Assembly (NCBI GenBank): GCA_900115795.1
Contig: FOXT01000007.1
Coordinates: 1-64,000, forward strand
Reading direction: 5' to 3'
Origin: Lachnospiraceae bacterium XBB1006
Lineage (GTDB): Bacteria; Bacillota; Clostridia; Lachnospirales; Lachnospiraceae
DNA: 64,000 bases
Part shown: positions 37,718 through 46,602 of the stretch, in pieces
Layout: each line of letters begins with the position of its first letter
Numbering within the stretch: the stretch's first letter is position 1
Program-made: the position numbers and the translations under genes
Notes under the pieces: model-generated
Databases searched by the model: none
Told to the model about the DNA's origin: nothing
The model's input: only the letters and a program-made list of their open reading frames with translations

Positions 37718-39166
37718 CTATTTCAGCGCTGCCAAAACATTCTTCAAATACTCATAAGTACGCTTGGTTGACGCAATTTCCAAACGTTCATTGAAGGAAT
37801 GTACATCGCACATATTCGGTCCAATGGACACGCAGTCAAGGTCTGGTCTTTTTCCAAGGAACAAACCGCACTCAAGACCTGCATGGATAGCCAAAACTAC
37901 CGGTTTTTCCTTGTACATTTTCTCATATTCATCTTCCATTACTTTACGAAGTTCGGATTCCGGTCTATACTCCCATGCCGGATAAGCACTGTCAATTACG
38001 TTGTGCGCACCAATCATAGCTGCGAGCGCCTCTACACTCTCACGAAGTCCGTCCTTCTCGGTATTTACAGAACTACGAATCATGTGATAGAAAATCAATT
38101 CTTTCTCAGAGCATGCAATACGTCCCATATTCAAAGAAGTCTGTACAAGACCTTCTAATTTACGGCTAAAGCTCTGTACACCATTCATAACCGTTGCAAG
38201 ATATCGAACCGCCTTGGCCGTCTCGTCCGCATTCATAACGGCAACTTCTTTCTCGCCTTCATCAACACAATCAAGCTGCAGTCCCGGTTCGTCTCCCATA
38301 AACTCATCATCAAAGATCGTCTTCATTTCCTGTGCAAAAGAAACAACTTTGGCCACATCTTCCTTCTTAACCAGAATACGCGCCGTGTCTTCCATAGCAA
38401 TTACGTTATCAGCGCTTCCGCCACCTACTTCAATTAAAGAAAATGCCACTTCACTCATCAATTTGTTCAAAAGACGTCCCATCATCTTATGGGCATTTCC
38501 TCTCTGCTCATGAATCTCTGCACCGGAATGTCCACCGGTTAATCCGTGAATCCTAATCATAACCACACTACCGGTCTTGTTCTCTCTATGCAAGTCCATA
38601 ATTGTGCTAATGCGTACACCACCGGCACATCCGGTTGTAAGATAACCTTCTTCTTCCGAGTCAATGTTAATCAACTTGTGTCCCTTCAGCAAGGAAAGAT
38701 CTGCTGCGTTCGCACCACCCATACCAACTTCTTCATCTACTGTAAAAAATGCTTCGATTGGCGGATGTGGCACATCGGTACTGTCAAGCAATGCCATGGT
38801 CATAGCAACTGCAATACCATCGTCAGCACCCAATGTCGTATCTTTTGCCTTTACGTAGCCATCTTCTACGAAAAGCTGAAGCGGATCCTTCTTAAAGTCA
38901 TGATTACTTCCCGGTCTCTTCTCGCATACCATATCGATATGTCCCTGAATGATAACCGGCTCGCTATTCTCATAACCGGCAGTACCCGGTTTATAAATAA
39001 TAACGTTATTCGCCTCATCCTGATGATATGCAAAGTTATGTGCTTTTGCAAAATCAACAAGATAGTCACTAATCTGTTTGGTATTAAATGTTCCATGAGG
39101 GATCTGACTAATCTCCTCAAAATACTGAAATACTTTCTTTGGTTCGTAATTTTCTAAAACTGCCAT
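37718..39166 (-). CDS. pepD: Aminoacyl-histidine dipeptidase (M20 family)
   Basis: PepD is a cytoplasmic zinc dipeptidase that splits Xaa-His and other dipeptides. From the ATG at 39166 the product is 482 residues, close to the usual 485; an in-frame extension to 39244 is rejected because AGGGGA lies about 8 bases before 39166. The M20 metal and catalytic residues are present: QGHIDMVCEK near residue 77, TTLGADDGIAVA near residue 113, and VDEEVGMGGA near residue 145 with the Glu-Glu pair. The dimerisation domain has GGHSGAEI. It follows the Xaa-Pro-type peptidase gene by 87 bases, in a peptide-utilisation cluster. Confidence 0.93.
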   Translation of the reverse strand: MAVLENYEPKKVFQYFEEISQIPHGTFNTKQISDYLVDFAKAHNFAYHQDEANNVIIYKPGTAGYENSEPVIIQGHIDMVCEKRPGSNHDFKKDPLQLFVEDGYVKAKDTTLGADDGIAVAMTMALLDSTDVPHPPIEAFFTVDEEVGMGGANAADLSLLKGHKLINIDSEEEGYLTTGCAGGVRISTIMDLHRENKTGSVVMIRIHGLTGGHSGAEIHEQRGNAHKMMGRLLNKLMSEVAFSLIEVGGGSADNVIAMEDTARILVKKEDVAKVVSFAQEMKTIFDDEFMGDEPGLQLDCVDEGEKEVAVMNADETAKAVRYLATVMNGVQSFSRKLEGLVQTSLNMGRIACSEKELIFYHMIRSSVNTEKDGLRESVEALAAMIGAHNVIDSAYPAWEYRPESELRKVMEDEYEKMYKEKPVVLAIHAGLECGLFLGKRPDLDCVSIGPNMCDVHSFNERLEIASTKRTYEYLKNVLAALK

Positions 39167-39253
39167 CTTTTTCTTCCCCTTTTTTACATTATCTATTTCG
39201 TTAGACAGGGGCTTGGTATGGCCAAACCCCTGCAAAAGCTCCATTTTCTATAA

Positions 39254-40339
39254 TTACTCTTCTGGAACAACAATTAAATCTTTCGTGAAGTTATTTAATA
39301 CTTCGCATCCATCTTCCGTAATCAGTACTAAATCTTCAATACGAACGCCAATGCCTTCTTCTGCAATGTAGATACCCGGTTCTACAGAGAAACACTGACC
39401 CGGTTTGATAATATCCGTATTAACAGAAGATACATCGCCAAATTCATGATCTTCCAAACCGATGGAGTGACCGGTTCTGTGTGTAAAGTACTGTCCAAAA
39501 CCTTTCTCCTCGATGTAATTTCTTGCTGCAAGGTCAACGTCACACATTCTGTTACCCGGCTTTGCTGCTTCGATACCACGTCTGTTTGCTTCGCAAACAA
39601 TATCGTAAATCTCTTTCTGTCTTTCGGAAACTTCACCGATAAATACGGTTCTTGTCATATCCGATGCGTAGTTGTCTTTCATTCCACCGATATCCAGAAT
39701 TACGCAATCGCCGTGTTTACCCTTAGAATCATCGGTAACATGATGAGGATCTGCTGCCCCTTTGGCATATGCGGTAATTGGGTCAAAGGAAAGCCCTTCG
39801 CATCCTACCTCTGCGTACAGCTCTTTTACTTTTGCATTTAACTCTTTCTCCGTAAGACCTTTCACAACGTAAGGAATTAATTTCTCCATTACCTGATCAT
39901 TCAATTTAGAAGAAATACGCATAAGTTCCTGTTCTTTCTCATCTTTCACCATACGGATGTAGTCGATGATTGGAGAACCATTTACATATTTGCTTCCACC
40001 GCCCAGTTCCTGCAAACGAATGAGGAACTTCGCCGGCCATGTCTTATCAATACCCATTACCTTATCTTTCTCTACGTAACGGGATAAGATTTCAACGCCA
40101 TCTTCAATATCATCATAATAAATAATATCTACACCCAAATCCTGTTCCTGTGGGAACAATTTATTAATCATGAACTTGTGGTTTCCATTTACATTCAAGT
40201 ATAACGCTAACAATCTTTCACCCGGAAAAATCCACTTTCCTGTTAAGTAGAAAATCGCAACCGGATCAGAAATAATCATCTGCGGTACTTCATTCTCTTT
40301 CATTGAGTTTAGAACTCGTGTTAATTTACCTTGGTCCAT
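39254..40339 (-). CDS. M24-family Xaa-Pro peptidase
   Basis: M24 metallopeptidases of this type remove N-terminal residues before proline or split Xaa-Pro dipeptides. The product is 361 residues, with an N-terminal creatinase-like domain and a C-terminal pita-bread domain. The five metal ligands are seen: Asp in ILDIGG, Asp in YASDMTRT, His in TGHSIGLEDHE, Glu in VEPGIYI and Glu in GVRIEDLV. The ATG at 40339 has GGGGTG 4 bases upstream. Its promoter is a perfect consensus. Aminopeptidase P and prolidase cannot be separated from the sequence alone. Confidence 0.9.
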   Translation of the reverse strand: MDQGKLTRVLNSMKENEVPQMIISDPVAIFYLTGKWIFPGERLLALYLNVNGNHKFMINKLFPQEQDLGVDIIYYDDIEDGVEILSRYVEKDKVMGIDKTWPAKFLIRLQELGGGSKYVNGSPIIDYIRMVKDEKEQELMRISSKLNDQVMEKLIPYVVKGLTEKELNAKVKELYAEVGCEGLSFDPITAYAKGAADPHHVTDDSKGKHGDCVILDIGGMKDNYASDMTRTVFIGEVSERQKEIYDIVCEANRRGIEAAKPGNRMCDVDLAARNYIEEKGFGQYFTHRTGHSIGLEDHEFGDVSSVNTDIIKPGQCFSVEPGIYIAEEGIGVRIEDLVLITEDGCEVLNNFTKDLIVVPEE

Positions 40340-40403
40340 AGTACACCCCAACCTTTCTTATTGCTTTCGTGACGGGAACTCTTAGAATTTCCCCACAAGA
40401 AAC

Positions 40404-40432
40404 ATTATAGACCAGCGTACAAACATTGTCAA
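40404..40432 (-). promoter_or_regulatory. Consensus promoter of the M24 peptidase-pepD unit
   Basis: On the minus strand TTGACA (40432-40427), a 17-base spacer and TATAAT (40409-40404) match the consensus at every position, about 65 bases before the start codon. It lies back-to-back with the proline iminopeptidase promoter. Confidence 0.88.
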
Positions 40433-40460
40433 TCAGAGACCGTCGTGAAACTATGTAAAC

Positions 40461-40489
40461 TTGACAGTATCCTTCTATTATGCGATGAT
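40461..40489 (+). promoter_or_regulatory. Likely promoter of the proline iminopeptidase gene
   Basis: TTGACA (40461-40466) is followed after 17 bases by GATGAT (40484-40489), a four-of-six -10 match. It is about 52 bases before the start codon. Confidence 0.5.
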
Positions 40490-40541
40490 AGATTTGTACC
40501 TTGGTCTATAAGGTCAAGCAATATGCAGGAGGTTTGCAAGC

Positions 40542-41426
40542 ATGAAAATTACAGAAGGCTATATGCCATTTCTAGACTACAAGACATATTACCGTATTGT
40601 AGGCGAATCTACAGGAAACAAGAAACCATTGGTTCTTTTACACGGAGGACCGGGGTCTTCTCATAACTATTTTGAGGTGTTAGATCGCATTGCCGAGGAA
40701 GATGGTCGTCAACTTATTATGTACGATCAGCTCGGATGTGGAAACTCTTACCTTGACGGTCATCCGGAATTATGGACCCGCGAAGTATGGATCAAAGAAT
40801 TAATGGCTCTGCGCGAACACCTGGGCCTTGATGAAATTCATCTTTTGGGTCAATCCTGGGGCGGTATGCAGGCTTTGGAATATGTATGCAATTACGAGCA
40901 TACGGGAATTAAGAGCTTAATCCTTTCCAGCACTTTACCGGCTTCCTGGATGTGGGGCGAGGAGGCACAAAGAAATATTTCCATGATGCCAAAAGATATG
41001 CAGGAAGCAATTAAGAAAGCCACAGAAAGCGGCGACTACTCTGACCCGGCCTACCAGGCTGCTGAAGACGAGTACATGCTTCGTCACTGTGCCGGTGCAT
41101 TAACAGATGATTCTCCGGAATGTTTGCGTCGACCGGTAAAAAAAGGGCGTGAAGCTTACGTCGTGGGCTGGGGGCCAAATGAATTTACCCCCCTTGGTAC
41201 CTTGAAGGATTACGATGTAACCGCGCAGTTAAAGGATATCAAAGAACCATCCTTAGTCATCAGCGGTGGCAATGACTTGTGTACACCGTACATTGCAAAA
41301 TATATGTACGATCACATTCCGGATTCCGAATGGGAATTATTCAGAACCTGTAGACATATGTGCTTCGTAGAAGACAACGAACACTACGTAGATATCCTTG
41401 TTGATTGGATGAATCGTCACGATTAG
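40542..41426 (+). CDS. pip: Proline iminopeptidase-type alpha/beta hydrolase
   Basis: This S33-family serine peptidase of 294 residues removes N-terminal proline from peptides. It has the oxyanion-hole motif LLHGGPGSSH near residue 32, YDQLGCGNS, and the nucleophile elbow LLGQSWGGM near residue 104 with Ser106 or so. The acid and base are in SGGNDLCTPY (Asp) and CRHMCFVED (His). GGAGGT lies 7 bases before the ATG. It is divergent from the Xaa-Pro peptidase and PepD genes; together the three would digest small proline- and histidine-containing peptides inside the cell. Confidence 0.92.
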   Translation: MKITEGYMPFLDYKTYYRIVGESTGNKKPLVLLHGGPGSSHNYFEVLDRIAEEDGRQLIMYDQLGCGNSYLDGHPELWTREVWIKELMALREHLGLDEIHLLGQSWGGMQALEYVCNYEHTGIKSLILSSTLPASWMWGEEAQRNISMMPKDMQEAIKKATESGDYSDPAYQAAEDEYMLRHCAGALTDDSPECLRRPVKKGREAYVVGWGPNEFTPLGTLKDYDVTAQLKDIKEPSLVISGGNDLCTPYIAKYMYDHIPDSEWELFRTCRHMCFVEDNEHYVDILVDWMNRHD

Positions 41427-41452
41427 GCAGTATCATAAACTAATTTCACATC

Positions 41453-41482
41453 AAAAATCGGGCTTTTCTCAGCCCGATTTTT
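41453..41482. terminator. Bidirectional terminator
   Basis: AAAAATCGGGCT (41453-41464) pairs perfectly with AGCCCGATTTTT (41471-41482) around a 6-base loop, with A and T runs on each side. It ends both the plus-strand pip gene and the minus-strand sensor kinase gene. Confidence 0.9.
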
Positions 41483-41487
41483 GTATT

Positions 41488-44400
41488 TTACTTTTTATCA
41501 AAATAATACATCAAAACATCTGTCAGCTTACGCATATCCAACGGTTTTGCCAAATGCTCATTCATTCCGGCATCTTTCGACGCCTGCACATCCTCTACAA
41601 ATGCATTCGCCGTCATCGCAATAATTGGAATTCGTTTCGCTGATGGACAATCCATTTCCCGAATTGCTCTGGTTGCCTCATGTCCATTCATTACCGGCAT
41701 TTGAATATCCATCAAAATCATATCGTAATATCCTTCCGGATGCTCTGCAAACATCTCCACCGCTTCTTTTCCGTTCACGGCTTCTTCTACTGTCAGGCCT
41801 CGTAGCTCAAGAATCTTACATATTATTTCCCGATTCAGAGTGTTGTCCTCCACAACCAGCAGCCGCTTTCCTTCAAAGCGTACTGCTTTCTGCTTCTCTC
41901 TATGATCATCCATCCGCCGTTCTTCTCGATTTGCATAACGCAAATACACATAAACCGTAAAGCGGGAGCCCTCACCCACTTTGCTTTCCACGCGAATATC
42001 ACCATTCATCATTTGAATGATGTTTTTTGCAATTGCCATACCAAGACCGGTTCCCTGAATCTTGTTAATTCGATCGTCTTCTTCCCGCGAAAAAGGTTCA
42101 AACAGAATATTTTGAAACGCTTCACTCATTCCGATTCCATTATCCGCAATGGAAAACTCATAATATCCAATCCCCGGCTGCGGCGTTATTTTTTCGCGAA
42201 TACAAATATCAATTTGCCCACCATTCGGTGTATACTTAATGGCATTATTCAGAATGTTAACAAGAATCTGTTCCATGCGCAAACCGTCGCCAATCACATT
42301 TTCGTGCCCTACATCCACTGTATGAATCGTCAACGTATGTTCATGATCGTCCAATCCGGATTTCGTCATGTCCAGCAGATGATTCATCATCTCCCTCAGG
42401 TTAAATGGTTCCTCTTTTAACACCATCTTTCCGGATTCAACTCTACTCATATCTAATACTTCGTTAATCAATCCAAGCAAATGGTCGCTTGACGTCACGA
42501 TTTTATTCAAACAATCCCTTACATGTTCTTTATCTGAGAGATTTTCCATGGCAATCTGTGTCATTCCCATGATAGCATTCATTGGCGTACGAATATCATG
42601 ACTCATCTTGGATAAAAAGTCCGTTTTCGCACGATTTGCATAATTCGCTGCTTCATACGCGTCCTTTAACGCCTGCTTTGCCCGTTCTTCCTCCCTTCGC
42701 TGTTCGGTAATGTCCCGGCACAGCACAAATCCAATGATATGTCCGGTTTCTTCATCTTTTGACAATAGCGTATTGGTTCGATAGTATGTATTATCTTGGT
42801 GCTTGCAAAACTCTACCTCCACATTGGTACGTCCCTCTTCGAAGGATTGCAGCAAATACTGTGTCCGAAGCGCTTCCGGATTATCCACCGCAAGTACCTC
42901 TTCTCTCTCACAACACATTTTTCCAAAAAACTCGTCAAATGCAATTGGAGCCTTCAGGCCTACATTTCGCATGTAGTTTACACCCTGTACATCTACAATG
43001 TCCTCCCGGATAATCCCATCCGTTACATCAAATTGAAAATGCCAAAGGGCATTTTTTGTCAAGGCATCTCGATACTGGCGTCTCTCACGCACCACCGTTT
43101 GATTCGCCTTTTGTAAGGCAATGCTATGGCGTTCCGCTTCATCCACATCCAGAATCACACTATAGTGCTTCACTTCCCCATCGTCAAAAACTACTTTATG
43201 TCCTATATCTTCTATCCAAAAACTACTACCATCTTTACGCAACATCCGGTACTTCAAATACATACTATCCGCATTTCTACTCTGCGAAACAATTTCTTCG
43301 TATACCCTCAAGCGATCCTCCGGATGAATATAGTTGGTAATATGCCTGTTTAAAATTTCCTGCTCTTCCTCTAACGAATATCCTAACATCTCTATCAGAC
43401 GCGGAGACATATATTCTAGTGTAAAATGACCATCATCCCTCGTAATTTTAAATCCGCCGGGAATGGAGTCCATGATGGTCTTCAGCTGAAGATTCTCTCT
43501 TCTTCGAACTTCCTTCAACTGCCGTTGGTATTCACGTTCTTCCTGCCGCTCGTCCTCAATGCTATTGACTGCAAACAGAATAACCTCGTCTCCTCCATAA
43601 ATTAAACTGCTTCGAATCCATCTTCCCGTCAGACTTTGGTAATCATGATTTAGCATGGTTGTATTCTTCATTCTCTCCAGCATCGTATCCGTATCTAGAA
43701 AAGCATACATTTCCTCCCGATAAAGGACACTCACCTGACGCTCAATGAAGGAATCAAACAGTTCCTGCGGAATCTTCGGTACCTCATCCGGCACCCTATC
43801 CATTCTGTCTCCCGCTACCAACTCTGCGGTATTCTTACTCAAGTCGCAACGAAAGACCGCCATGTACGCTTTTCCAAGGGCAGCAATGGCTTCCGTTTGT
43901 GCATCCACTCGCCGTTCCGTTTCCAATAAACGTCTCCGATACAATGCATTATGTGCAATATTTCGTATCTTTCCAATATAATTTGCCAATAGGTGTCCTG
44001 CGTGAATAACCATCTCACGTTCAGACCCTTCTTTTTCCCACTCCGGGCGACATCGTTTACAGCTTTCTAAACCAATATAGCCCACGATATCCTTTTCAGA
44101 GTTATAAATGCCGCACAAAAACAGCGATCGGCATCCCACTTTTTCCAGATACGTTCTCGATTCTTCCGGCAGCACGCGCACATCCGCACAAAACGCATAC
44201 CCTGCATCTCCTACGATTTTTTGCGCAAACGAACGTTTAAACGGCAAATGTTGACGGGACCCTTTTGCCTTCAAAATTCCTTCCGCACACCATTCATAGG
44301 TATTGTTGCAAAATGCCTCATCAAGCTCTTCTTCATAGACACATACCCGATCTACATCCAAATACTTTCCTACCAGACTCAGTACATTATCTACATCCTC

Positions 44401-44916
44401 TGTTCCGGCCGCCGTCTCGTATAAGCGATTAAATACATCAAAGAAAAACTCTGCATTTCGCTCACGTTCGACCCGTCCGGCCTCTTCCGCCTGCAACGCT
44501 TGCTCAAGTTTACTTCGCGTAGCGGTAATATTCATGAAAGAAACCTGCTCGTTAGCAAACGTTCCCTTTTCATCTGTATCCAGTCCAAGGCATTGCACTA
44601 CTCCGGTAATCCAGGTAGGTTCTTCCCCGCTTCTGGCGATGGGATATTCAAATGTTAAACGCCCCTCTTTCTCTATAAGCATGTGAACTAACTTATCCGT
44701 TTCATCCTGATTGCCATAGTTTAGCAATTCTCGTATATTTACTTCTGCCCGGTTATTTTCCCCCGGCTCTTTTCCAAAAATTCGAATTGCCTCCGGGTTG
44801 ATCCGCTCTACATAAATGGATCCATCCGAATACAACCGAAACTGAGCCAATCCGCACAAAAGATTTTCAAACAATGCATCCCCGGATGCATACACTTCTT
44901 CTTTCGCTCTTCTCAT
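41488..44916 (-). CDS. PAS/GAF hybrid sensor histidine kinase with receiver domain
   Basis: The 1142-residue protein has no membrane segment and is probably a cytoplasmic sensor. In order it has an N-terminal PAS-like domain (about 15-125), a GAF domain (about 160-320), a further sensor-like stretch, a PAS domain beginning IMDSIPGGFKITRDDGHF with a PAC tail, and another PAS-like part. The HisKA motif SHDIRTPMNAIMG supplies the phospho-His. A HATPase domain has ILNNAIKYTPNG and GTGLGMAIAKNI, and a C-terminal receiver domain has LVVEDNTLNREI and the phospho-Asp in MILMDIQMPVMNG. No partner regulator is adjacent, so signal and output are unknown. The ribosome-binding site is weak. Confidence 0.9.
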   Translation of the reverse strand: MRRAKEEVYASGDALFENLLCGLAQFRLYSDGSIYVERINPEAIRIFGKEPGENNRAEVNIRELLNYGNQDETDKLVHMLIEKEGRLTFEYPIARSGEEPTWITGVVQCLGLDTDEKGTFANEQVSFMNITATRSKLEQALQAEEAGRVERERNAEFFFDVFNRLYETAAGTEDVDNVLSLVGKYLDVDRVCVYEEELDEAFCNNTYEWCAEGILKAKGSRQHLPFKRSFAQKIVGDAGYAFCADVRVLPEESRTYLEKVGCRSLFLCGIYNSEKDIVGYIGLESCKRCRPEWEKEGSEREMVIHAGHLLANYIGKIRNIAHNALYRRRLLETERRVDAQTEAIAALGKAYMAVFRCDLSKNTAELVAGDRMDRVPDEVPKIPQELFDSFIERQVSVLYREEMYAFLDTDTMLERMKNTTMLNHDYQSLTGRWIRSSLIYGGDEVILFAVNSIEDERQEEREYQRQLKEVRRRENLQLKTIMDSIPGGFKITRDDGHFTLEYMSPRLIEMLGYSLEEEQEILNRHITNYIHPEDRLRVYEEIVSQSRNADSMYLKYRMLRKDGSSFWIEDIGHKVVFDDGEVKHYSVILDVDEAERHSIALQKANQTVVRERRQYRDALTKNALWHFQFDVTDGIIREDIVDVQGVNYMRNVGLKAPIAFDEFFGKMCCEREEVLAVDNPEALRTQYLLQSFEEGRTNVEVEFCKHQDNTYYRTNTLLSKDEETGHIIGFVLCRDITEQRREEERAKQALKDAYEAANYANRAKTDFLSKMSHDIRTPMNAIMGMTQIAMENLSDKEHVRDCLNKIVTSSDHLLGLINEVLDMSRVESGKMVLKEEPFNLREMMNHLLDMTKSGLDDHEHTLTIHTVDVGHENVIGDGLRMEQILVNILNNAIKYTPNGGQIDICIREKITPQPGIGYYEFSIADNGIGMSEAFQNILFEPFSREEDDRINKIQGTGLGMAIAKNIIQMMNGDIRVESKVGEGSRFTVYVYLRYANREERRMDDHREKQKAVRFEGKRLLVVEDNTLNREIICKILELRGLTVEEAVNGKEAVEMFAEHPEGYYDMILMDIQMPVMNGHEATRAIREMDCPSAKRIPIIAMTANAFVEDVQASKDAGMNEHLAKPLDMRKLTDVLMYYFDKK

Positions 44917-44995
44917 AATCGTACTACATCCCCAGCTTCTTATTTATTCCCTATTATAACAAATTTTCTATATGCTTCCCATTTTCAACAAAATT

Positions 44996-45072
44996 TTTAA
45001 TTGTTTATTCATTTTCGATTCATATTTTAATAATTTTTTTGTCACAATTCTCTTTAATTGTATATTCATTTT
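44996..45072. repeat. 20-bp direct repeat between divergent kinase and transporter genes
   Basis: The stretch TTTAATTG(T/A)TATTCATTTT-like occurs at 44996-45015 and again at 45053-45072, with 19 of 20 positions equal and a 57-base offset. Both copies lie in the divergent intergenic region, the second within 60 bases of the transporter start. They could be paired regulator sites; the AT-rich composition calls for caution. Confidence 0.55.
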
Positions 45073-45132
45073 GTGGTATTATCTAATTAAAGCAAGAAAG
45101 AGCAAAAATTATATAACAGAAGGAGGTCTTCT

Positions 45133-46536
45133 ATGGAAGAGAAAAGTCGTGGAGCCTTTTCCGGCTCACTAGGATTCGTACTTGCAGCAGCAGGTAGTGC
45201 CGTTGGTTTAGGAAACTTGTGGCGCTTCCCATACTTGGCAGCTAGGAACGGGGGTGGTTTGTTCTTAGTAATTTACATTATTTTAGCATTAACATTCGGT
45301 TTCACCATGTTAACTACTGAAATTGCCATTGGAAGAAAAACAAAGCAAAGTCCTTTAACGGCATATTCCAAATTACACTCGAAGTTTAAGTTTACCGGTG
45401 TTCTTGCCTGTTTGGTGCCATTTATCATTTTGCCATACTATTGTGCAATTGGTGGTTGGGTGCTAAAATACTTTGTTGCATTTATCACCGGCAACGGAAC
45501 AACGGCAGCAAAAGATGGCTATTTTACAGGATTTATCACATCCTTCTCCGAGCCAATTATTCTTATGCTTGTTTTCTTTGCAATTACAGCATTCATCGTT
45601 TTTGCAGGTGTTGACAAAGGTATCGAAACCTTCTCAAAGGTTATTATGCCGGCTTTGTTGATATTGGTAATTGGAATTTCCATTTATTCCCTTACCTTAC
45701 ATAGCGATGCAACCGGCGAAGCAAGAACCGGCTTACAAGGTCTCGCTATCTACATTATTCCAAACCTGGATGGGTTAACCATTGGAAAGTTCTTCTCTGT
45801 ATTGATGGATGCCATGGGACAGTTATTCTTTAGTTTAAGTGTTGCTATGGGTATTATGATTGCATATGGTTCCTATGTTAGCGACGATGCAAACTTGCAG
45901 AAATCCATTAATCAGATTGAAATATGTGATACCGGTGTTGCATTTTTTGCCGGCGTTATGATTATTCCGGCAGTATGCACCTTTATGGGACCGGAAGTCA
46001 TGAAAGAAACAGCCGGTCCGGGACTTATGTTCGTTGCATTACCAAAGGTATTTCAGTCCATGGGATTTGCCGGTAATATAATTGGTGCATTATTCTTTGC
46101 CATGGTATTTTTCGCCGCACTAACCAGCTCCGTATCCATTATGGAAGCAGTTGTCAGCAGCTTCATGGATCAGTTTGGCTGGTCCAGAAAAGGAGCCAGC
46201 TTCATTGAAGGTGCTTGTTCATTGATTCTTGGTGTGATTGTATGTCTTGGCTACAACAAGTTATTCTTCGAAATCACACTGCCAAATGGATCTGCAGCAC
46301 AGATTTTGGATATCATGGACTACGTAAGCAACAACTTATTTATGCCAATTGTAGCCTTAGCCGAGTGTATCTTAGTCGGTTGGATTTTGAGTCCTTCGGT
46401 TGTGGAAGACGAAGTTACCAAATCCGGATGCAAATTCGGTCGAAAAACCTTGTACGAAATCATGGTTAAATTCATTGCCCCGATTCTCTTATTTGTTTTG
46501 TTATTAAGAGCCGCTGGCATCTTAACCATTATTTAA
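45133..46536 (+). CDS. Sodium-dependent neurotransmitter-symporter family (NSS) transporter
   Basis: NSS proteins import amino acids or related compounds with sodium. The 467-residue protein has about eleven to twelve membrane helices. The N-terminus has the family signature GSAVGLGNLWRFPYLAARNGGG, which lines the sodium and substrate sites in TM1, here shown only in part. The LeuT-type TM6 region and an FAALTSSVSIMEAVVSSF TM8 segment are recognisable. GGAGG lies 7 bases before the ATG. It is monocistronic and convergent with a membrane-protein gene under a glycine riboswitch, which hints at amino-acid, possibly glycine, transport; substrate choice is inference. Confidence 0.92.
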   Translation: MEEKSRGAFSGSLGFVLAAAGSAVGLGNLWRFPYLAARNGGGLFLVIYIILALTFGFTMLTTEIAIGRKTKQSPLTAYSKLHSKFKFTGVLACLVPFIILPYYCAIGGWVLKYFVAFITGNGTTAAKDGYFTGFITSFSEPIILMLVFFAITAFIVFAGVDKGIETFSKVIMPALLILVIGISIYSLTLHSDATGEARTGLQGLAIYIIPNLDGLTIGKFFSVLMDAMGQLFFSLSVAMGIMIAYGSYVSDDANLQKSINQIEICDTGVAFFAGVMIIPAVCTFMGPEVMKETAGPGLMFVALPKVFQSMGFAGNIIGALFFAMVFFAALTSSVSIMEAVVSSFMDQFGWSRKGASFIEGACSLILGVIVCLGYNKLFFEITLPNGSAAQILDIMDYVSNNLFMPIVALAECILVGWILSPSVVEDEVTKSGCKFGRKTLYEIMVKFIAPILLFVLLLRAAGILTII

Positions 46537-46544
46537 TCCTAAAA

Positions 46545-46574
46545 AAGGGACTTGGCAACACTACCAAGTCCCTT
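46545..46574. terminator. Bidirectional terminator
   Basis: AAGGGACTTGG (46545-46555) pairs with CCAAGTCCCTT (46564-46574). A run of A precedes it, giving a U-tract for the minus-strand gene; the plus strand has a weaker U-tract (CATTTG). Confidence 0.8.
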
Positions 46575-46602
46575 CATTTGTTTCTGTTACTCTACGTTTG
46601 TA

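Noticed and set aside
38546-39157. Plus-strand open frame of 203 codons opposite pepD
   Set aside because: It is antisense to conserved PepD residues, has Cys-, Ile- and Asn-rich composition with no family features, and no ribosome-binding site.
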